Source: Pseudogracilibacillus sp037072025 (GTDB taxonomy: Bacteria > Bacillota > Bacilli > Bacillales > Amphibacillaceae). From it: a DNA stretch of 64,000 bases. The translations under genes and the position numbers were made by a program. Below the pieces are notes generated by a model. The model worked only from the letters and a program-made list of their open reading frames with translations, was not told the origin of the DNA and did no database searches. The first letter of the stretch is position 1; each line of letters opens with the position of its first letter. Shown in pieces: positions 55,094-61,270 of the stretch. The stretch spans positions 124,001-188,000 of the forward strand of contig NZ_JAXHDD010000001.1 of NCBI RefSeq assembly GCF_037072025.1, read 5' to 3'.

Positions 55094-55933
55094 TTAATTA
55101 ATCGTTTGTACGGTTAAACTTATATCTAAAGATCGAACAGAATGCGTTAAAAATCCTAGAGAAATATAATCGAATCCTGTATTTGCATACTCATGTAAGT
55201 TGCGTAATGAAATTCCTCCTGATGCTTCGGTGATAATCGACTGTGGAATAAGTTCCATGAACTCTATTACTTTATTCGGTTCACAATTGTCCAACATTAT
55301 AATATCCGCTCCGACAGATACTGCTTCTAACACCTGCTCTTTTGTCTCCACTTCTACTTCAATTTTACGCGTATGTCCAATTTGGTTACGAATGCTAGAT
55401 ACAGCATCCGTTATAGAACCACATAAAGAAATATGATTATCTTTAATCAACACACCATCATACAGTCCACTTCGATGGTTCTTACCTCCTCCAATCCTTA
55501 CAGCGTATTTTTCAAGCATCCCAAGACCAGGAGTTGTTTTTCGCGTATCACATAATTGGATATTCGGATCGTTTAATGTCCTAACACATAAGTTCGTTAA
55601 TGTAGCAATTCCACTCATCCGTTGTATTAAGTTCAAGATTACCCTTTCACCGGATAATAAATGGACAGCCGGTCCTCTAACCTGGGCAAGCGGCTCATAA
55701 CTAGCTACTTCTTCTCCTTCAGATATAAGCAGCTCTACTTCCATATGAGGATCTAGTAACGTATAGGCTTCTTTTATAATTGGAAGTCCAGCTATAATTC
55801 CACTTTCTTTGGCTGTAAACAAACCTGTTGCAATTTGATTTGGATGAAAAATTGCTTCACTTGTCAAATCGCCATTACCTATATCCTCAAGTAAAAATCC
55901 TTCTATTAGCCTGCGTAATTTAAGTTGATTCAT
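55094..55933 (-). CDS. nadC: Nicotinate-nucleotide pyrophosphorylase (quinolinate phosphoribosyltransferase)
   Basis: Converts quinolinate and PRPP to nicotinate mononucleotide in NAD synthesis. 279 residues, intact: LCDTRKTTPGLGMLEKYAVR near residue 130, GGGKNHRSGLYDGVLIKDNH near 155, and EVEVETKEQVLEAV near 195, all with the usual catalytic residues. AAAGGGG precedes the ATG. In B. subtilis nadC is with nadA and nadB; here it stands apart from them and heads a three-gene unit with a TAXI TRAP transporter, inserted between trmD and rplS. Confidence 0.93.
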   Translation of the reverse strand: MNQLKLRRLIEGFLLEDIGNGDLTSEAIFHPNQIATGLFTAKESGIIAGLPIIKEAYTLLDPHMEVELLISEGEEVASYEPLAQVRGPAVHLLSGERVILNLIQRMSGIATLTNLCVRTLNDPNIQLCDTRKTTPGLGMLEKYAVRIGGGKNHRSGLYDGVLIKDNHISLCGSITDAVSSIRNQIGHTRKIEVEVETKEQVLEAVSVGADIIMLDNCEPNKVIEFMELIPQSIITEASGGISLRNLHEYANTGFDYISLGFLTHSVRSLDISLTVQTIN

Positions 55934-55950
55934 TGTTTACCCCTTTCTTA

Positions 55951-55966
55951 TGTGAAATGATTCACA
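55951..55966 (-). promoter_or_regulatory. Palindrome upstream of nadC (candidate operator)
   Basis: TGTGAAATGATTCACA has 6-base perfect arms around a 4-base centre and lies 18 bases upstream of the nadC start. It could bind a dimeric regulator. The regulator is unknown. Confidence 0.4.
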
Positions 55967-56035
55967 AAAAGTTTAAAAATAATAGCCGCCCTTTGTCAGA
56001 AGGCATGCTTTTAGCCATCACACTTAAATACTAGC

Positions 56036-56061
56036 CACATATAATATACATGTGTCTTGTC
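56036..56061 (-). promoter_or_regulatory. Second inverted repeat upstream of nadC
   Basis: CACAT and ATGTG with a 9-base AT-rich centre; on the minus strand the string reads AAGACACATGTATATTATA. It resembles what I recall of NiaR (YrxA) boxes, the NAD repressor of Bacilli, but I cannot check the consensus. Confidence 0.3.
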
Positions 56062-56075
56062 ACGTATCATGACAT

Positions 56076-56110
56076 AAAACCTCCATTAAAACAAGTTTTT
56101 TATGGAGGTA
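56076..56110 (-). terminator. Rho-independent terminator of trmD
   Basis: ACCTCCAT and ATGGAGGT pair with inner AAAA/TTTT on the minus strand; followed by TTTATG, a short T run. It separates the rpsP-trmD operon from nadC. Confidence 0.75.
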
Positions 56111-56123
56111 AATTAAGATTTTC

Positions 56124-56858
56124 TTATTTGTTTTTTAATTCTTGTAAAATTTGACGCTGTTTATCATTTAATTGAGCTTCTTTTAGTAGGTCTGGTCTTC
56201 TTTCGTAGGTACGCTTCAGTGACTGTTTCATTCTCCACAATTCAATTTCAGCATGATTGCCCTGTAGCAGTACTTCAGGTACTTTCATTCCATTGTATTC
56301 AGCAGGTCTTGTATAATGCGGATGTTCTAATAAACCGGTAGAAAAAGAATCTTCTTTTGCAGAATCTACATTGCCAAGTACATTAGGTAATAGCCTTACA
56401 ACACTGTCAACAACAACAAGCGCACCGATTTCACCACTCGTTAAAACATAATCTCCTATTGAAATTTCATCAGTAACTAATGCTTCTCGGATTCTCTCAT
56501 CATATCCTTCATAATGTCCACAAATGATAATAAGATGCTCTTCTTTGGCAAGTTCTTCTGCTTTTTTCTGTGTATAGCGCTCACCTTGTGGACACATTAA
56601 AATAACTCGAGGGGTTGAGTTTGTTTCATTTTTGACATATTCAATAGCATCAAATATTGGCTGAGCGGTTAAAACCATACCTGCTCCTCCACCATATGGA
56701 TAGTCATCTACTTTTTTATGTTTATTCTTGGCGAAGTCTCGAAAGTTTATTAAATTATAATCGAATTGTTCTTTTTCATGTGCTCTTTTTAAGATCGAAC
56801 TATTTAACGCTCCGTCTATTATTTCTGGAAACAAAGTTAATATATCTATTTGCATCAT
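56124..56858 (-). CDS. trmD: tRNA (guanosine(37)-N1)-methyltransferase
   Basis: SPOUT methylase making m1G37, needed for reading-frame maintenance. 244 residues with the trefoil-knot segment LIIICGHYEGYDERIREALV and DEISIGDYVLTSGEIGALVV, then YTRPAEYNGMKVPEVLLQGN. Two adjacent ATGs (56858, 56855) overlap the rimM stop codon, so translation is coupled. Confidence 0.96.
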   Translation of the reverse strand: MMQIDILTLFPEIIDGALNSSILKRAHEKEQFDYNLINFRDFAKNKHKKVDDYPYGGGAGMVLTAQPIFDAIEYVKNETNSTPRVILMCPQGERYTQKKAEELAKEEHLIIICGHYEGYDERIREALVTDEISIGDYVLTSGEIGALVVVDSVVRLLPNVLGNVDSAKEDSFSTGLLEHPHYTRPAEYNGMKVPEVLLQGNHAEIELWRMKQSLKRTYERRPDLLKEAQLNDKQRQILQELKNK

Positions 56859-57355
56859 TCGATTAATCCTTCCATTAATTCTACCGTAACCAATTTTTCT
56901 GCCACATTAACATGTTTAACTACAGGTTCAATATACGGTATTAAAATTTCTTGATTTTTTTTTCCTCTAACGACCCACACATCATTCGCACCAGGAGAAA
57001 GAATAGATTCAATTATTCCTAGTTCCTCGTTTTCCGTTGTTATGACTTTACATCCAATAATTTCATGATAATAAAATTCATTTTCTCCCAATTTCCCCTG
57101 CTGATCTTCTTTAATTTTTAATTCCTTTCCTTTTAAATGCTCTATATCTTCGATCGAATTATATCCTTCAAAATGAAGTAGAAGATTATTTTTATGGGTT
57201 CGGAAGCCGTCAATTTTTAAAGGTATTAAACTCGCTTGTTCAGTAATATAGACAGTATTTCCAACTTGAAATCTTTCAGGGAAATCTGTTATTTGCTGTA
57301 CTTTGACTTCCCCTTTAATTCCATGTATATTAATTATTTTCCCTACTACAAACAT
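56855..57355 (-). CDS. rimM: 16S rRNA processing protein RimM
   Basis: 30S head maturation factor binding S19. 166 residues: an N-terminal barrel (VGKIINIHGIKGEVKVQQIT) and C-terminal PRC-barrel (LGIIESILSPGANDVWVVRG; EILIPYIEPVVKHV). Nine bases after ylqD. Confidence 0.95.
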   Translation of the reverse strand: MFVVGKIINIHGIKGEVKVQQITDFPERFQVGNTVYITEQASLIPLKIDGFRTHKNNLLLHFEGYNSIEDIEHLKGKELKIKEDQQGKLGENEFYYHEIIGCKVITTENEELGIIESILSPGANDVWVVRGKKNQEILIPYIEPVVKHVNVAEKLVTVELMEGLIE

Positions 57356-57364
57356 AAAATCACC

Positions 57365-57760
57365 TTATTCATAATCGATTCTTTCTACAATATTATCTTT
57401 AATAACGATCGATTGCTTACTTACGAGTTCTGCCCAATTAGCGCCAACTTCAACAGTGACAAGTGCATCGAATTCTTGTTCAATGATTTCACTGCCAATC
57501 TCAAGTAATTCAAGCTGTTCTAATTTAAAATCAATAATTGCAATTTTATCTTTTCTACTGTTAATTTCTTGATCAAATCGTTCTTTTATTTCAATCTTAG
57601 AGGTATTACTCAGTTTATTTTTAAGTTTTCTTTGTTCAAACAATAGTTGTTGACACTCACGTTCTAATTGAATTTTATTTTGCTCGAATTTTTTACGTAA
57701 CTCTTCTTTACTCTTTTCAGTGATTACTTGTTTGATTTGAACTCGTTTAATTATTTGCAT
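57365..57760 (-). CDS. ylqD: YlqD-like protein
   Basis: 131 residues with a long coiled coil (about residues 15-80, rich in E, K, Q and R) and a short C-terminal beta-rich part with VEVGANWAELVSKQSIVIKD. Matches YlqD by location between khpA and rimM and by shape. Function not known. Confidence 0.85.
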   Translation of the reverse strand: MQIIKRVQIKQVITEKSKEELRKKFEQNKIQLERECQQLLFEQRKLKNKLSNTSKIEIKERFDQEINSRKDKIAIIDFKLEQLELLEIGSEIIEQEFDALVTVEVGANWAELVSKQSIVIKDNIVERIDYE

Positions 57761-57898
57761 CTTTCGACCTCACTCTCTTAAGATTTCGACGTAAATGCAA
57801 GGAAGGACAAGCATAGTAAGTACTGCTTATTAGAAGTATATGTATAACTATTTCTGAAAAAGGTAATTTAAATTGCGGAGTTAAAAGAGGAATATTAT

Positions 57899-57926
57899 GA
57901 AGGGAAAAGACCTTCCTTTTCCCTTC
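57899..57926 (-). terminator. Hairpin terminator downstream of khpA
   Basis: GAAGGGAAAAG pairs with CTTTTCCCTTC on the minus strand; the U run is poor (ATAATATT). Probably a partial terminator. Confidence 0.65.
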
Positions 57927-57930
57927 TTTA

Positions 57931-58158
57931 TTACATAATATCTAAAAAAACTCGTTTATTTGTTTCTTGTCTAGCGGAATAAACAATGGTACGGATAGCT
58001 TTGGCTATTCGTCCATTTTTACCAATAACTTTACCAACATCATTTTCGTTAACAGTTAAATGGTATACAATTTTGTTATCTTCTTCCCGCTCATTCACAA
58101 CAATATCTTCCGGATGGTCGACTAACGGGGTCACGATTGATTCAATTAAAAGTTTCAT
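57931..58158 (-). CDS. khpA: KhpA RNA-binding KH protein (YlqC)
   Basis: 75 residues, one KH domain with the GxxG loop in VGKVIGKNGRIAKAIRTIVY. In Firmicutes KhpA pairs with KhpB (Jag) to control cell length and RNA. It follows rpsP by 9 bases. Confidence 0.94.
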   Translation of the reverse strand: MKLLIESIVTPLVDHPEDIVVNEREEDNKIVYHLTVNENDVGKVIGKNGRIAKAIRTIVYSARQETNKRVFLDIM

Positions 58159-58167
58159 GTAATCACA

Positions 58168-58446
58168 CTACTTTACTTCTTGATTTTTCGCATCGTGAAA
58201 TTTTTGCATAATACCTTCTTTTGAAAATAAGTTGCGAACTGTATCACTTGGTTTTGCACCTTTTAACATCCAGTCTAATGCTTTATCTTCATCAATTTTA
58301 ACATCTACCGGATCTGAAACTGGGTTATACGTTCCAATTTGTTCGATTGAACGTCCGTCACGTGGTGAACGAGAATCAGCTACAACGATACGATAAAAAG
58401 GTTTTCTCTTTGCACCCATTCTTTTTAAACGAATTTTAACTGCCAT
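58168..58446 (-). CDS. rpsP: 30S ribosomal protein S16
   Basis: 92 residues: MAVKIRLKRMGAKRKPFYRI, VVADSRSPRDGR and IEQIGTYNP. ATG at 58446 follows AGGAGG; the frame is open upstream but that start overlaps the site. Between ffh and khpA, the standard order. Confidence 0.97.
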   Translation of the reverse strand: MAVKIRLKRMGAKRKPFYRIVVADSRSPRDGRSIEQIGTYNPVSDPVDVKIDEDKALDWMLKGAKPSDTVRNLFSKEGIMQKFHDAKNQEVK

Positions 58447-58532
58447 ATACCTTGCACCTCCTATATTCATCTAACACAATTATCAATATTAACATGGTTA
58501 ATAAAGTCTGTAAAGTGTTTTTACATGACAGT

Positions 58533-59876
58533 CTACATAAAAGGTAATTGGAATCCTTTCCCTTTTTTCCCCTTTTGCATATTGGTCATTTGTTTCATCA
58601 TTTTTTTCATATCATTAAACTGCTTTAGTAAACGGTTTACCTGAGACACACTAGTGCCAGAACCTTTAGCAATTCTTCTTTTTCGACTCGAATTCATGAT
58701 GGAAGGGTCTTGCCTTTCTTCTTTTGTCATTGACTGAATAATCGCTTCTACATGGACTAATTGCTTCTCATCAAATTGAACATTTTTCATACCTTTCATT
58801 TTGTTGGCACCGGGAATCATAGCTAATAAATCCTCTAACGGTCCCATTTGTTTTACTTGGCTCATTTGTTCAAGAAAATCATCAAATGTAAAGGACATCG
58901 TACGCATTTTTTCTTGCAATTGTTGTGCTTGTTTTTCATCAATATTCGCTTGAGCTTTTTCAATTAATGTTAAAACATCGCCCATACCAAGAATTCGGGA
59001 CGCCATTCGCTCCGGATGAAATTCTTCGAGTTCATCCAGCTTTTCTCCTGTACCAATAAATTTGATTGGTTTATCAGTCACAGCCTTAATAGATAAAGCA
59101 GCACCGCCTCGAGTATCCCCATCAAGCTTTGTAAGCACTACCCCTGTAAGATCTAATTGCTCATTAAAGTTCTCAGCAACATTAACGGCATCTTGTCCAG
59201 TCATTGCATCTACGACTAAAAAGATCTCATCCGGCTTAACTGCTTCTTTAACATCTGCTAATTCCTGCATTAACTCTTCGTCAATATGGAGACGCCCTGC
59301 AGTATCGATAAGTACATAATCTAGATGTTCTTCCTTTGCATATTCAATCGCTTTTTTACTTATTTCAACTGGACTTACTTCTGTACCCATCTCAAATACA
59401 GGAATATCCAATTGTTTTCCAAGTGTCTGCAGTTGCTTAATTGCTGCCGGTCTATAAATATCACAAGCAACCAAAAGTGGCTTTCTATTATATTGCTTTC
59501 GGAGTAAATTAGCCAGTTTTCCCGTTGTTGTTGTTTTCCCAGCACCTTGAAGTCCTGACATCATGATAACAGTAGGTGGACGATCGCTCGTTGCAATTTT
59601 ACTTTGCTCGCCACCCATCAAAGTTGTTAGTTCCTCTTGAACTATTTTAATTACTTGTTGACCAGGTGTTAAGCTTTCCATTACTTCTTGACCAACTGCA
59701 CGCTCTTTTATTTCATTAATAAAATTTCTAACGACTTTGAAGTTAACGTCTGCTTCTAATAAAGCAAGGCGTACTTCTCTTGCCATCATCTTTACATCTT
59801 GTTCACTAACTTTTCCTTTACCTGTGATTTTCTTTATCGTTTCTTGTAAACGTGATTGTAATCCTTCAAATGCCAT
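58533..59876 (-). CDS. ffh: Signal recognition particle protein Ffh
   Basis: GTPase of SRP. 447 residues: N domain, G domain with MSGLQGAGKTTTTGKLANLL near residue 106, DTAGRLHIDEELM, TKLDGDTRGGAAL, and a C-terminal M domain rich in methionine that ends MTNMQKGKKGKGFQLPFM. 13 bases after ylxM. Confidence 0.97.
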   Translation of the reverse strand: MAFEGLQSRLQETIKKITGKGKVSEQDVKMMAREVRLALLEADVNFKVVRNFINEIKERAVGQEVMESLTPGQQVIKIVQEELTTLMGGEQSKIATSDRPPTVIMMSGLQGAGKTTTTGKLANLLRKQYNRKPLLVACDIYRPAAIKQLQTLGKQLDIPVFEMGTEVSPVEISKKAIEYAKEEHLDYVLIDTAGRLHIDEELMQELADVKEAVKPDEIFLVVDAMTGQDAVNVAENFNEQLDLTGVVLTKLDGDTRGGAALSIKAVTDKPIKFIGTGEKLDELEEFHPERMASRILGMGDVLTLIEKAQANIDEKQAQQLQEKMRTMSFTFDDFLEQMSQVKQMGPLEDLLAMIPGANKMKGMKNVQFDEKQLVHVEAIIQSMTKEERQDPSIMNSSRKRRIAKGSGTSVSQVNRLLKQFNDMKKMMKQMTNMQKGKKGKGFQLPFM

Positions 59877-59889
59877 AGAAGGTGTCCTC

Positions 59890-60219
59890 CTAGTCTATTT
59901 TCTGTAAAGCATCAATTATTTCTGCTAATTGATCTGATAATTTTGCTTGTTTGGATTTCTCTTTTAACTCGGTTAAAAGATTTTGACGTTGTTGAAATTT
60001 ACTATATAACTTAAGCTTTTCTTCATATGTTTCTAATAACTGTTCTGTCCTTTTTATGTTATCATAAACTGCTTGTCTTGACACGTTACTTTCACTGGCA
60101 ATCTCACCTAAAGAATAGTCTTCCCTGTAATACAACTCCATATAGTCTTTTTGTTTATCCGTTAGAAGCAAATGATAAAAATCATATAACATATTAATTC
60201 TTGTCGTTTTTTCAAGCAT
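59890..60219 (-). CDS. ylxM: YlxM family HTH protein
   Basis: 109 residues with a helix-turn-helix: YREDYSLGEIASESNVSRQA then VYDNIKRTEQLLETY, like sigma-factor region 4. YlxM stimulates SRP in some Gram-positives. It lies between ftsY and ffh as in B. subtilis. Confidence 0.93.
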   Translation of the reverse strand: MLEKTTRINMLYDFYHLLLTDKQKDYMELYYREDYSLGEIASESNVSRQAVYDNIKRTEQLLETYEEKLKLYSKFQQRQNLLTELKEKSKQAKLSDQLAEIIDALQKID

Positions 60220-60249
60220 CTATCTCATCCTTTAAGTCATCTCCATGTC

Positions 60250-61248
60250 CTATTCATTTTCCTCTTCTAACATATCAGCAAATAACCCGTAAACGAATTT
60301 ATGAGCATCAAATTTCTTTAAATCATGAATTCCTTCACCAAATCCAACGAGCTTTACAGGAATTTGTAATTCATTTCGTATGGAGAGGACAATTCCACCT
60401 TTTGCGGTTCCATCTAACTTTGTTAGTACGATACCTGACACATTTGTCGCTTCTGCAAATGTTTTAGCCTGGCTTATTGCATTTTGCCCGGTAGTAGCAT
60501 CTAAAACTAGTAACACTTCATGCGGAGCATTTGGGACTTCACGTTCAATAACGCGCTGGATCTTAGCAAGTTCATTCATTAAATTCACTTTGTTTTGCAA
60601 GCGACCGGCTGTATCACAAATTAATATATCTGCTTGACGAGATTTTGCTGCTTTAATTCCATCAAAAATAACTGCAGCCGGATCACTTCCCGCTGTTTGT
60701 TTAATCACTTCTACATCAGCACGTTTTCCCCATTCTTCCAATTGTTCAATAGCACCAGCCCGAAACGTATCACCTGCCGCCAACACAATCTTTTTGCCTT
60801 CTTCTTTTAATTGTGCAGCTAATTTACCGATTGAAGTTGTTTTACCAACACCATTAACACCAACAACGAGAATGACGGTTAATTCATTTTCTTGAATATT
60901 TAATTTTTCAATCTCCTCGTCATCTTCGTTATAATATATGTCCACTAATTTTTCTGAGATAACGTCTTTTACTTTGTTTGGATCTTTAATATTACGACGC
61001 TTAACCTCGAATTTTAATTCATCAATCAAATCCATTACAGCCATGACACCAACATCTGACATAATAAGAACTTCTTCAAGTTCCTCAAAAAACTCCTCAT
61101 CTACTTGTCTGTACCGAGCCATTAAATCATTAATTTTATTAGTAAATGACTGACGGGTTTTCTTCATCCCATCTTTATATATTTCCGTATCCGTTTCTGC
61201 TTCCTCATTTTTCATAAATTTGTTTTTAAGTTTATTAAAAAAACTCAT
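60250..61248 (-). CDS. ftsY: Signal recognition particle receptor FtsY
   Basis: SRP receptor GTPase at the membrane. 332 residues: short basic N-terminus (MSFFNKLKNKFMKNEEA) then the NG domain with VVGVNGVGKTTSIGKLAAQL near residue 130, DTAGRLQNKVNLM, and TKLDGTAKGGIVLSI. The ATG at 61248 gives the family N-terminus; the frame is open upstream and overlaps smc. It follows smc by 22 bases. Confidence 0.96.
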   Translation of the reverse strand: MSFFNKLKNKFMKNEEAETDTEIYKDGMKKTRQSFTNKINDLMARYRQVDEEFFEELEEVLIMSDVGVMAVMDLIDELKFEVKRRNIKDPNKVKDVISEKLVDIYYNEDDEEIEKLNIQENELTVILVVGVNGVGKTTSIGKLAAQLKEEGKKIVLAAGDTFRAGAIEQLEEWGKRADVEVIKQTAGSDPAAVIFDGIKAAKSRQADILICDTAGRLQNKVNLMNELAKIQRVIEREVPNAPHEVLLVLDATTGQNAISQAKTFAEATNVSGIVLTKLDGTAKGGIVLSIRNELQIPVKLVGFGEGIHDLKKFDAHKFVYGLFADMLEEENE

Positions 61249-61270
61249 CTTAGTATCTTCCTTTCCATTT

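Noticed and set aside
57761..57930. Small gene between ylqD and khpA
   Set aside because: No ORF with a ribosome site; only the khpA hairpin is visible.
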